Below, in pieces: positions 13,222 to 20,468 of a DNA stretch of 21,271 bases. The position numbers were made by a program, and so were the translations under genes. Each line of letters starts with the position of its first letter. Within the stretch, counting starts at the first letter, position 1. Below the pieces are notes generated by a model. The model was not told the origin of the DNA, ran no database searches, and worked only from the letters and a program-made list of their open reading frames with translations. The stretch is taken from the IMG/VR virus record IMGVR_UViG_3300025769_001014, positions 1 through 21,271 of that record; one strand, given 5' to 3'. Origin of the DNA: a virus.

Positions 13222-14391
13222 ATGAAATACATTGAACGAACAAACAAAATTCTTAATGATGAGTATACAGCTTACATTTATGAAGCTTATGATATTCAAA
13301 ATCGAGAATCGACATCAGTAAAAATTCCTATTAATTTCGGAGATTGTAAAACATTCGATTGGAATATAGGTGTAATTTATGGCGGTTCTGGAACCGGCAA
13401 AACAACTTTATTAAGAGAATTTGGCGATTTAGCCGATGATTCATTTGATGACAAAAAACCTTTAATTTCTAATTTTGAATGGTTAGAACCAAAAGAAGTT
13501 ACGCGTTTATTATCATCAATGGGACTGTCATCAGTGCCTACCTGGTTGCGACCATTTGGGTTATTATCTAACGGTGAACAGTATCGGGCATCACTCGCTT
13601 ATAAGGTCGCTAAAGCGAAGGAAAATGATGTTATATTAATTGACGAATATACATCTGTAGTTGACCGCGACGTTGCTAAAGCGATGTCAAATGCATTGCA
13701 AAAATATATCAGGCGACATAATAAAAAAATTATTTTAGCATCATGTCATTTTGATATTATGGAATGGTTGTTACCAGATTGGACTTATTCACCACTCAAA
13801 GGGCGTGTCGAGAGACCGTCACGTCTTCGGCGACCAGACCTCAAATTATCGCTATTTCGATGTCGATATGATACTTGGAAAATATTCAAACAATATCATT
13901 ATTTAACAGAAGATTTGAATAAAGCCTGTATTATGTACGTATCAATGATAAACGACAAACCGGTTGCTTTTAATGCTGTTTTGCCGTTTCCTCATGGTAA
14001 TATAAAAGATGGTTATCGAATGTCAAGAACCGTTGTTATGCCTGATTATCAAGGATTGGGAATTGGCTCAAAAATAACAGATTATCTCGCTTCATTGTAT
14101 GCAGCTGAAGGTAGAACGATGTACGTCAAAACATCGAATCCTGCTTTATGGGCTCATCGCGATAAATCAGCCAATTGGCACATGACAACCGAAGTAACTC
14201 AGGATAAATTAAATTCTGAATGGATGGATAAAATGCAAGATGCCGACAAGGGTGGAATGTTATCATACAGAAATGCTGTGACAAAATCCTATAAATGGAT
14301 TGGTCCAAAATCTGAAGATGATACTGACATCATTTTATTCAAAAATCACGTTTATAAAGACGTAGCACAAAATCAAGTTTCACTTTTTTAA
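13222..14391 (+). CDS. ABC ATPase fused to GNAT acyltransferase (COG2401-like)
   Basis: The 389-residue product joins two enzymes. Residues 45-195 are an ABC ATPase: Walker A GGSGTGKT (54-61), signature LSNGEQ (115-120), Walker B VILIDE (137-142) and H-loop His176. There are no membrane segments, so it is not a transporter. Residues about 205-340 are a GNAT domain with FKQYHYLTEDLNKA, the VAFNAVLPFPHG strand turn, and the acyl-CoA-binding motif R-T-V-V-M-P-D-Y-Q-G-L-G-I-G (269-282). The architecture is known as an ABC ATPase fused to a predicted acetyltransferase (COG2401). Phage Mu Mom, which modifies adenine in DNA, is also GNAT-like, so DNA or protein modification is a reasonable guess but unproven. 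It starts 2 bases after the NinG-like gene. Confidence 0.85.
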   Translation: MKYIERTNKILNDEYTAYIYEAYDIQNRESTSVKIPINFGDCKTFDWNIGVIYGGSGTGKTTLLREFGDLADDSFDDKKPLISNFEWLEPKEVTRLLSSMGLSSVPTWLRPFGLLSNGEQYRASLAYKVAKAKENDVILIDEYTSVVDRDVAKAMSNALQKYIRRHNKKIILASCHFDIMEWLLPDWTYSPLKGRVERPSRLRRPDLKLSLFRCRYDTWKIFKQYHYLTEDLNKACIMYVSMINDKPVAFNAVLPFPHGNIKDGYRMSRTVVMPDYQGLGIGSKITDYLASLYAAEGRTMYVKTSNPALWAHRDKSANWHMTTEVTQDKLNSEWMDKMQDADKGGMLSYRNAVTKSYKWIGPKSEDDTDIILFKNHVYKDVAQNQVSLF

Positions 14392-14401
14392 AAAACAAAT
14401 T

Positions 14402-14584
14402 ATGGAAATAGGTACTCAATTTACTTTTTTAAGTAACGGAAAACAACGACAAGCGCTATTTTTGTCGCAATATCAATCTAAAATTAAGTGTATAGTTTGC
14501 AATGATAGAAATTCTGAAGGGATAGAAATTGAAATCGATTGTAGTCAAATTATTGATGATAATCAAATATCAATGCCTTTATGA
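14402..14584 (+). CDS. Hypothetical beta-rich protein (60 aa)
   Basis: It starts 10 bases after the ABC-GNAT gene with a short A-rich leader and overlaps the next gene as ATGA. The product looks like a small beta barrel (TQFTFLSNGKQRQALFLSQY, KIKCIVCNDRN, GIEIEIDCSQII) with two Cys in C-I-V-C. No family is recognised. Its coupling to its neighbours suggests shared expression. Confidence 0.5.
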   Translation: MEIGTQFTFLSNGKQRQALFLSQYQSKIKCIVCNDRNSEGIEIEIDCSQIIDDNQISMPL

Positions 14585-14817
14585 AAAATACACGAAAACC
14601 AAATCACAGATTCGAATTTAATAAATTGACCTCAACTGAAGAAAAAAGGCAATATGCCTTATCAGTTATAACCGATGAAAAATGGTTAAAGCCGCTCAGA
14701 TTCGAGCATATTTCATTATCAACTATTGAAATTTCAATGAAAGTATTTTTAGGAGAAACGGTTGCATTTGCACCGCCTAGATTGTCACGATTTAAAGACC
14801 ATGACAGAATAAAATAA
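14581..14817 (+). CDS. Hypothetical basic protein (78 aa)
   Basis: It overlaps the upstream stop as ATGA. The N-terminal half is charged and helical (NKLTSTEEKRQYALSVITDEKWLKPL), the C-terminal end Pro/Arg-rich (FAPPRLSRFKDHDRIK). No family is recognised. A leader variant (ATAACCTT at 14817) overlaps its stop and precedes the next gene. Confidence 0.5.
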   Translation: MKNTRKPNHRFEFNKLTSTEEKRQYALSVITDEKWLKPLRFEHISLSTIEISMKVFLGETVAFAPPRLSRFKDHDRIK

Positions 14818-14837
14818 TAACCTTAAAAAACAATAAA

Positions 14838-15008
14838 ATGAAAACAAAATATTTAGTAAAAGTTTATCAAAAAAGTTATTTGATAAAATCGAAATTGGAA
14901 TATGAATCAAATGATTTATTTGATGCAGAATTATATGCTCACGATTATTTGATTGACAACCCAAAAGAAATTATTCAAATCGAAAAAATTTACACAAATG
15001 AAAAATAA
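14838..15008 (+). CDS. Small hypothetical protein (56 aa)
   Basis: A 56-codon frame begins 21 bases after an ATAACCTT leader and overlaps the next start by 11 bases. The product is a beta-beta-alpha-beta type small fold (KYLVKVYQKSYLIKSKLEYE, DLFDAELYAHDYLIDNP, KEIIQIEKIY). No family is recognised. Leader, position and coupling support expression. Confidence 0.55.
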   Translation: MKTKYLVKVYQKSYLIKSKLEYESNDLFDAELYAHDYLIDNPKEIIQIEKIYTNEK

Positions 15009-15240
15009 ATTTAACATCGCGTTAGACCGATATTTAACCACAGAACCGGTAAGTGAATATTTTTTATGGATAGATATTGTATGGAATCATTTTACGTCAG
15101 CTTTGCCCGTTTCCTTTGAGGATAGCGACGTAGAAAACTTATGGATGGATAAACTATACAATTCGAATAAAGACCCGGCAGAAGCCGCTAAAATCATTGA
15201 GCGGGCTTTTAAAATATATGAAAAACAAATAATAACCTAA
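14998..15240 (+). CDS. Hypothetical acidic protein (80 aa)
   Basis: The ATG at 14998 overlaps the end of the previous gene; an in-frame TTG upstream would lie deep inside that gene and is less likely. The product is helical and aromatic-rich (SEYFLWIDIVWNHFTSALPVSF, VENLWMDKLYNSNKDPAEAAKIIERAFKIYEK). Its last codons contain the next gene's ATAACCTA leader. It may assist replication given its position before the DnaA-like gene, but no family is recognised. Confidence 0.5.
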   Translation: MKNKFNIALDRYLTTEPVSEYFLWIDIVWNHFTSALPVSFEDSDVENLWMDKLYNSNKDPAEAAKIIERAFKIYEKQIIT

Positions 15241-15251
15241 AAATAAACATT

Positions 15252-15668
15252 ATGACAAACAATATAAATTTTGAAAAAGTAATTAGAGAAGTATTAGCAT
15301 ATTACGATATGGAAGATAATTCATTATTTCGCAAATCTAAAAAAATGATTTACGCTGAACCTCGTCAAATATGCCAGTATTTTATGTATCATAAATCGAA
15401 GTTAACCAAATCAGCAGTTGCTAGGATATTTCGATGCAATCATGCTACAGTAATTCATAATATAAAAGTGGTTGAAAATTCAACAGAATGGGATAAAGAT
15501 TTTAAAAAATTGATACAAATCCTTGAAACAAGAATTGAAGGTCATATCGACAAAACTGAAGTTGAAAAAGTAATACATGAATATCGAATTATGGTATCTC
15601 AATTAGCTACGTTACATTCGCGAATCGAAACGCTTGAGAAACGAATTGTTGTACTTGAAAAATTATAA
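15252..15668 (+). CDS. DnaA domain IV-like DNA-binding replication protein
   Basis: The 138-residue product contains the C-terminal DNA-binding domain of DnaA without the AAA+ ATPase: FRKSKKMIYAEPRQICQYF (residues 26-44), then L-T-K-S-A-V-A-R-I-F-R-C-N-H-A-T-V-I-H-N (51-70), matching the DnaA signature helix (G-R-D-H-T-T-V-I-H-A). The last 45 residues form a coiled coil (VSQLATLHSRIETLEKRIVVLEKL), so it may act as a dimer or oligomer. It directly precedes a replisome-organiser-like gene and a primase-helicase, which supports a role in origin binding or initiation. I saw no DnaA box (TTATNCACA) in the window, so its site may differ. Confidence 0.75.
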   Translation: MTNNINFEKVIREVLAYYDMEDNSLFRKSKKMIYAEPRQICQYFMYHKSKLTKSAVARIFRCNHATVIHNIKVVENSTEWDKDFKKLIQILETRIEGHIDKTEVEKVIHEYRIMVSQLATLHSRIETLEKRIVVLEKL

Positions 15669-16352
15669 ATGAAAAATTATATTAAATTAAATCGAAAATT
15701 CCTAAATCATTGGTTGATGAATGACGAAAAAGCTAATCAAGCAAGTGCTTGGATTGTACTTTTATGTCTCGCGAATTATCAATCTGGGGAATATCGATAC
15801 CGAGGTAAAAAAATAAAATACAATGAAGGAACTGTAACCGTTGGAATCAGAAATATTGGTACGCGTTTACAATGGTCACCGTCAAAAGTTCAAAATTATT
15901 TAAAAGAACTTGAAAATGACGGAATGATTGAAAGAATCCGTACTTGTGAAGCCGCGGGACCTGTACATATCATTATAAAAAATTGGAAAACGTTTCAATA
16001 TTTGAAGCCACCGATGAAACCACAGATGAAACCACAAACGACCACTACTAAGAAGTATAAAGAAGTTAAAGAACCAGTATTACTAGAAAGAAAAGAAAAA
16101 AATAGCAAATTTAATTTTCGTAAATCGATGATTGGTTTAGGTTTTGAAGAAACGTTAGTTGATGCACACATAAAAATAAGGCGGTCAAGAAAAGCTCCTT
16201 TAAGTGAAATTGCGTTTAATGGTTTAATAAATCAAATTAATAAATCGAAACGAAACAAAAATTGGATATTAAAAACGATGTGTGAAAATGGTTGGCGAAG
16301 TTACAAAGATGCTTGGGTCAATACCGATGTCAGAAATAAATTAACCTTTTAA
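15669..16352 (+). CDS. Winged-helix replisome organiser / helicase-loader-like protein
   Basis: The 227-residue product starts directly after the DnaA-like stop. Residues 1-115 match the N-terminal winged-helix domain of phage replication proteins (DnaD/replisome-organiser type): ASAWIVLLCLANY, G-T-V-T-V-G-I-R-N-I-G-T-R-L-Q-W-S-P-S-K-V-Q-N-Y-L-K-E-L-E-N-D-G-M-I. A Pro/Thr-rich linker with repeated MKP(P/Q) leads to a basic C-terminal helical domain (LSEIAFNGLINQINKSKR, NWILKTMCENGWRSYKDAW), whose W-R-x-x-x-D/A-W end is typical of helicase-loader tails. It would recruit the helicase encoded next. The last codons double as a TTAACCTT leader. Confidence 0.7.
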   Translation: MKNYIKLNRKFLNHWLMNDEKANQASAWIVLLCLANYQSGEYRYRGKKIKYNEGTVTVGIRNIGTRLQWSPSKVQNYLKELENDGMIERIRTCEAAGPVHIIIKNWKTFQYLKPPMKPQMKPQTTTTKKYKEVKEPVLLERKEKNSKFNFRKSMIGLGFEETLVDAHIKIRRSRKAPLSEIAFNGLINQINKSKRNKNWILKTMCENGWRSYKDAWVNTDVRNKLTF

Positions 16353-16364
16353 AACAATATAATT

Positions 16365-18179
16365 ATGAATTTTATAAATTGGAATGAATTAAATTTTAAG
16401 AAACATACGGGTAAAGAAAAAGTCAGATGCCCGTCATGTGATGAAACGCGAACTGACAAAAGGGATAAATCATTGCTCATCAATCATAACGACGGTTATG
16501 GAAAATGTTTTTATTGCGACGCGTTGGCATTCGAACCAAAAGAAAATGAAATCGAATATAAATTGCCGGAACAAAATTGGAAAAATTATACCGATTTATC
16601 AGATAACGTTGTTAAATATTTTGAATCAAGAAAAATAACTCAATCGACGTTGAAACATTTTAAAATAACTGAAGAAAAATATTATCAACCGACATTGAAA
16701 AAAGAAGTTGTTAATATTGTTTTCAATTCCTTTGAAGGCGAAAAATTAATCAATAAAAAATACCGCTCAGGTGGTAAACGATTCACGCAATCAGCCGGAA
16801 CTAAATCAATATTTTATAACATCAATTCAATCATCGGTCAAAAACAATGTATAATTTCTGAAGGCGAAATTGACGCTATGTCGTTTCATGAATTGGGACA
16901 CAAATCAGTAGTTTCATTGCCGAACGGTGCAAATGACAATGACGATTTTTGGAAACACGCTGAAAAATACATGAAAGATATTGAAATGTTCTACATCGCA
17001 ACCGATAACGATTCAAAAGGAAATGAAGTATCTGAAAAAATCGCCCAACGTCTTGGTAGGTATCGATGCAAACGATTGGTTTTTCAGGGCAAAGATGCAA
17101 ATGAAGATTTGATAAATGGGAATTTACAGGACGTGATTGATAATTCAAAATCATATCCGATTTCTGGTACATTCACAATGGAAGATTTGTATGAAGATGT
17201 AGTCCGATTGTATGACGATGGATTGCCGAAAACAATATATCCAAAACATCGATGTTTCGGTAAATTAAAATACATTTTTAAAACGATGAGAGGACACGTT
17301 TGCACAATCACAGGGATTCCTTCTCATGGAAAATCAAACCATATTGATTGGTACGCAATGAATTTGGTTAAAGATTATAAAATGAAAGCATCGTTTTTTT
17401 CGCCTGAACATTCTCCGATGGAATTACATCAAACGACATTCATACAAAAAGCGTTTGGTAAAAACTTTTGGGGAGAAGTCGAAGGCGTCCCTCGTATTTC
17501 AATGGATGAAATAAATCGCTACAAGGAATGGTCAAAAGAAAAAATATATTTGACATCGCCTGAAAAAGGAGAATTTCCAACTTGGAATTGGCTTTTTGAA
17601 AAATTTAGGGAGCAAATGTTTACGTATGGAATTGATATTTTTGTCATCGATGCATTTAATAAACTACAATTTGACGGTGCAGGGCAAAATAAACAAAGGA
17701 TTGATGAAGTGTTAACCAAATTAACGATGTTCGCTCAAATGAATAATGTTATAATATTTTTGGTTGCTCATCCTACGAAAATGCAAAAAGATGAATCTGG
17801 AAAATATATTGCTCCTACGTTGTATGATGTATCTGGTTCTGCTGATTTCAGGAATCAAACCCACGATGGATATTGCATTTACAGAACGTTTGCCGATGAG
17901 GAAATCGGAATCGAAGGACATTCGACATTTATAAATTTAAAAACGAAATTTTCTTTTCAAGGCGAAATAGGTGCTTCGTTGGATATGAAATACCACAACC
18001 CGTCGGGAAGGTATTACGACATGAACCAACCCGCTCCGATGTTCGACATGACAAAAGAATTTGAAGATGATGAGAATGATACACCAATTGAGAACGTTCA
18101 ACCAAACGAAGCTTTTGATGTTCAGGATTCAAATACCATGATTCCTGTCACTGATGAAGACGACGAATTTCCTTTTTAA
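16365..18179 (+). CDS. Toprim primase - DnaB-type helicase
   Basis: The 604-residue product has the gp4/Twinkle layout. An N-terminal zinc finger (Cys22, Cys25, Cys48, Cys51) is followed by a Toprim domain (ISEGEIDAMS, Glu166/168 and Asp170; I-A-T-D-N-D, Asp214/216) and a RecA-like helicase: Walker A GIPSHGKS (317-324), SPEHSPMELH, Walker B IDIFVIDA (423-430), sensor-like LVAHPTK and a Y-D-V-S-G-S-A-D-F-R-N-Q-T-H-D segment near the end of the core. It would make primers and unwind the fork. The acidic C-terminal tail (DEDDEFPF) resembles SSB-like protein-interaction tails. The TTAACCTT leader lies 24 bases before the ATG. It follows the DnaA-like and helicase-loader-like genes, completing a replication module. 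Confidence 0.88.
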   Translation: MNFINWNELNFKKHTGKEKVRCPSCDETRTDKRDKSLLINHNDGYGKCFYCDALAFEPKENEIEYKLPEQNWKNYTDLSDNVVKYFESRKITQSTLKHFKITEEKYYQPTLKKEVVNIVFNSFEGEKLINKKYRSGGKRFTQSAGTKSIFYNINSIIGQKQCIISEGEIDAMSFHELGHKSVVSLPNGANDNDDFWKHAEKYMKDIEMFYIATDNDSKGNEVSEKIAQRLGRYRCKRLVFQGKDANEDLINGNLQDVIDNSKSYPISGTFTMEDLYEDVVRLYDDGLPKTIYPKHRCFGKLKYIFKTMRGHVCTITGIPSHGKSNHIDWYAMNLVKDYKMKASFFSPEHSPMELHQTTFIQKAFGKNFWGEVEGVPRISMDEINRYKEWSKEKIYLTSPEKGEFPTWNWLFEKFREQMFTYGIDIFVIDAFNKLQFDGAGQNKQRIDEVLTKLTMFAQMNNVIIFLVAHPTKMQKDESGKYIAPTLYDVSGSADFRNQTHDGYCIYRTFADEEIGIEGHSTFINLKTKFSFQGEIGASLDMKYHNPSGRYYDMNQPAPMFDMTKEFEDDENDTPIENVQPNEAFDVQDSNTMIPVTDEDDEFPF

Positions 18180-18181
18180 TC

Positions 18182-18373
18182 ATGAATATAGTAAACAACG
18201 ATTATTCGATTATAAAAATTCAATGGGTAACGAACGGAGTTACTTATAGAATTATTGCGACGCGCTATGGTGACGGATTCAAAGCGAAAAATGCTATTGA
18301 CGTCATCAAAAATGAAACGACGGGAAACACAAAAGAAGTTTCTCGCCAAAGGCTTTTCAACTTAACACGTTAA
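18182..18373 (+). CDS. Hypothetical beta-rich basic protein (63 aa)
   Basis: It starts 2 bases after the helicase stop and is probably co-translated with it. Strands alternate with turns (YSIIKIQWVTNGVTYRIIATRYGDGFKA) and the end is basic (SRQRLFNLTR). The shape could fit a small nucleic-acid-binding barrel. No family is recognised. Confidence 0.5.
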   Translation: MNIVNNDYSIIKIQWVTNGVTYRIIATRYGDGFKAKNAIDVIKNETTGNTKEVSRQRLFNLTR

Positions 18374-18430
18374 TAAAAAGCTATAAAAAAATAACAATGA
18401 ATTAATATTAATTTTTAAAATTTGTAAACC

Positions 18431-18667
18431 ATGAAAACAACAATGAAAAACATCAAAAAAGCACCACGCAGAAAATTAGCTGGTGACAATTATTTCAATC
18501 GCAATCGCTCAAAAGCTTTAGCATCATTAAAAGAATGCAAACGAATCGAAAAAGAAAAAATCGCATCTGGAAAATGGCGCTGGGTGCCGATTCAATTTGG
18601 TTGGGCATTAAGAAAAATTGTTGACATCGAAGTTGAATTTGAAGAATTTAATAAAATCCCGTATTAA
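18431..18667 (+). CDS. Hypothetical basic protein (78 aa; or 74 aa from ATG 18443)
   Basis: This is the first gene after a 57-base AT-rich gap that carries the 14-base string also found at 6958. Two in-frame ATGs 12 bases apart lie in the A-rich start region. The product is very basic (KNIKKAPRRKLAGDNYFNRNRSKALASLKECKRIEKEK), ending in a short acidic segment. It immediately precedes the sigma-like gene. It may bind nucleic acid; no family is recognised. Confidence 0.5.
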   Translation: MKTTMKNIKKAPRRKLAGDNYFNRNRSKALASLKECKRIEKEKIASGKWRWVPIQFGWALRKIVDIEVEFEEFNKIPY

Positions 18668-18668
18668 T

Positions 18669-19211
18669 ATGCTACATGAACTTGCAAAACGTGACGCTGA
18701 ATGGCGAAAAATGGCTTTACATATTTCACGCGATGTGAAAATTGCCGATGAAATCACTCAACGAATGTATTTAAAAGTTCATAAATACGGCAAACAAAAT
18801 CAATTTGATTCGTTCTATATTTACAAAGCTTTACACTCATGTTTCATTGACTACATGAGAGAAGCAGATTTATATTCTGATAACGGTATCGAACATTTGA
18901 ATTTAGAATCAATTGATAGGTCAAAAGAAGAGATTTTGGCTCATGAAGATTTGCTTGTTGCTTTGGATATTGAATTAGAAAATTTACATTGGTACGACCG
19001 TGAAATTGTCAAAATAAAAAATGGCAAAACACTCGAGACTGAGTGTGGTCGTATCGATGAAATTTTAACTGGTAAACCATTTCGAAAAATTGAAGCTGAA
19101 ACTGAAATAACAATCACTTCATTATTCAATACGGTTAAAACAACTAAAGCGAAATTAAGAAAAAAATTACAATCAAAATATAACGCATGGCAAAAACTAA
19201 AAAAACAATAA
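18669..19211 (+). CDS. Sigma-70-family-like RNA polymerase sigma factor
   Basis: The 180-residue product has the shape of a short (ECF-size) sigma factor. Residues 20-66 resemble region 2 (K-I-A-D-E-I-T-Q-R-M-Y-L-K-V then F-Y-I-Y-K-A-L-H-S-C-F-I-D-Y-M-R-E). Residues about 115-175 resemble region 4, with a helix-turn-helix (DREIVKIKNGKTL, FRKIEAETEITITSLFNTVKTTKAKLRKKL). A short acidic linker connects them. It would bind host RNA polymerase core and select phage promoters, likely for late genes, as it sits just before the terminase genes. I chose the ATG at 18669, one base after the preceding stop. Region 2 DNA-melting residues are weak, so a non-sigma role remains possible. Confidence 0.65.
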   Translation: MLHELAKRDAEWRKMALHISRDVKIADEITQRMYLKVHKYGKQNQFDSFYIYKALHSCFIDYMREADLYSDNGIEHLNLESIDRSKEEILAHEDLLVALDIELENLHWYDREIVKIKNGKTLETECGRIDEILTGKPFRKIEAETEITITSLFNTVKTTKAKLRKKLQSKYNAWQKLKKQ

Positions 19212-19399
19212 AAAAATTCAATCAAAAAGATTTGAAAATTTGGAAACTTTTGAAAGTTACCATGAAGGACGTATTACGTAAACATGAACGCGAAATACTA
19301 CGAGTGTTCAATGTACGATATTTAAGATCTCATAAACATCCCGAAACTCATAATGAGTGGAAAAATTTAATTAACAATTTAAAACAATTTGAAAAATGA
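19187..19399 (+). CDS. Hypothetical highly basic protein (70 aa)
   Basis: It overlaps the end of the sigma-like gene by 25 bases and the next start by 4 bases (ATGA). It is rich in Lys/Arg/His (MAKTKKTIKKFNQKD, RKHEREILRVFNVRYLRSHKHPE), suggesting nucleic-acid binding. No family is recognised. Confidence 0.5.
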   Translation: MAKTKKTIKKFNQKDLKIWKLLKVTMKDVLRKHEREILRVFNVRYLRSHKHPETHNEWKNLINNLKQFEK

Positions 19400-19686
19400 A
19401 AGCAATAGCATTATTTTTAATATTTACGTTTCTGTTTGTTGGCTTAGCAGCTTACATTATCGGTCATGTAATGTTATCCAAAGGACACGATGAAATACTT
19501 TTAGATAATTTAGATAACGTCATCGAAACTCATAAATTAATTGAACGTAAAGAAATTTATGTATCAAAATCGAATTACGAAAAACTGAAATTTTTATTTA
19601 AAAATGGCTCATATCGGGGCTTTAAATTATACATATCTCAATTAGCCGATGACGACCAATTTTTTGTCGGTAAAATATTAATGTAA
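19396..19686 (+). CDS. Membrane-anchored hypothetical protein (96 aa)
   Basis: A single N-terminal hydrophobic helix (residues 3-25, IALFLIFTFLFVGLAAYIIGHV) is followed by a soluble charged domain of about 70 residues (HKLIERKEIYVSKSNYEKL...). It may be an inner-membrane-anchored protein. It overlaps the upstream stop as ATGA and is followed by a short gap. No family is recognised. Confidence 0.55.
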   Translation: MKAIALFLIFTFLFVGLAAYIIGHVMLSKGHDEILLDNLDNVIETHKLIERKEIYVSKSNYEKLKFLFKNGSYRGFKLYISQLADDDQFFVGKILM

Positions 19687-19696
19687 ATAATACACA

Positions 19697-20080
19697 ATGA
19701 AACGAAATAAAAATAAAAAGAATTATTACGAACGGAACACAACAACAAAAGGAATAATTAAACCGATACTTGTTGCTTATATTCCATACATCGATGACCA
19801 AATACAATTGAAAAATGTCGAAAACGATTTGACATCAAAATTAGCTGGACAATATCATGTTTTAGTCGTATCGATACCGATACAAACGGTAGCTTTTGAA
19901 GTATTGAATCCACGCGATGCAATTGATACAATCAAATTAACGGAAATAAAAGACCATGTTTCAGCTAAAATTCAATTGATTATCGATGCCAGAAAAGATA
20001 AAAAGGATGAAGAAAAAAACGAAGACAATAAGGAAACGAAAGTCCGTAAGATTAACGCCGACGCAGGTAACGAAAAATAA
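19697..20080 (+). CDS. Hypothetical protein with charged C-terminal tail (127 aa)
   Basis: The first 90 residues form a mixed alpha/beta domain (KPILVAYIPYIDD, YHVLVVSIPIQTVAFEVLNPRDAIDTI); the rest is an extremely charged Lys/Glu/Asp tail (ARKDKKDEEKNEDNKETK). That tail is encoded in the region shared, in another frame, with the start of the small terminase gene. No family is recognised. It lies where packaging or head-assembly accessory genes would be expected. Confidence 0.5.
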   Translation: MKRNKNKKNYYERNTTTKGIIKPILVAYIPYIDDQIQLKNVENDLTSKLAGQYHVLVVSIPIQTVAFEVLNPRDAIDTIKLTEIKDHVSAKIQLIIDARKDKKDEEKNEDNKETKVRKINADAGNEK

Positions 20081-20468
20081 AGAATTGTTTATTCAAAAAA
20101 TAATCGATTCAAAAACTCCTGTTAGGGATTTAATTAATGAAAATAAAGACGTATCAGTTAATATTTTTTTTAAGTGGCTAAGAGAAGATGAATCATTCGC
20201 CAAACAATACGCGAGCGCTCAGGAAATACGTGCTGAAGCGATGTTTGATGAGATGCTTTTGATTGCTGATACTCCTGTAAAAGGTACAGTTATCAAGACG
20301 ACAAAATTTGGGGATGAAATTACGGTCAGTGATATGATTGCCCACCGTCGTTTACAAGTCGACACTCGTAAATGGTATTTATCAAAAATCAATCCTCGAA
20401 AATTCAGCGAGAAAGTTCAAACTGAATTATCGATAACAAAAGAGCAACCATTATTTGGAGATGATTGA
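19986..20468 (+). CDS. terS: Terminase small subunit
   Basis: The 160-residue product (153 from the ATG at 20007) has a basic N-terminus, a helix-turn-helix-like segment (VRDLINENKDVSVNIFFKWLRED), then E-I-R-A-E-A-M-F-D-E-M-L-L-I-A-D-T-P and H-R-R-L-Q-V-D-T-R-K-W-Y-L-S-K-I-N-P-R-K, the pattern of Sf6-like small terminases, which recognise the phage packaging site. It overlaps the previous gene by 95 bases (74 from 20007), and its stop overlaps the large terminase start by 8 bases. The later start would reduce the overlap; both begin in Lys-rich sequence. Position directly before the large subunit strongly supports the call. Confidence 0.85.
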   Translation: MPEKIKRMKKKTKTIRKRKSVRLTPTQVTKNKELFIQKIIDSKTPVRDLINENKDVSVNIFFKWLREDESFAKQYASAQEIRAEAMFDEMLLIADTPVKGTVIKTTKFGDEITVSDMIAHRRLQVDTRKWYLSKINPRKFSEKVQTELSITKEQPLFGDD

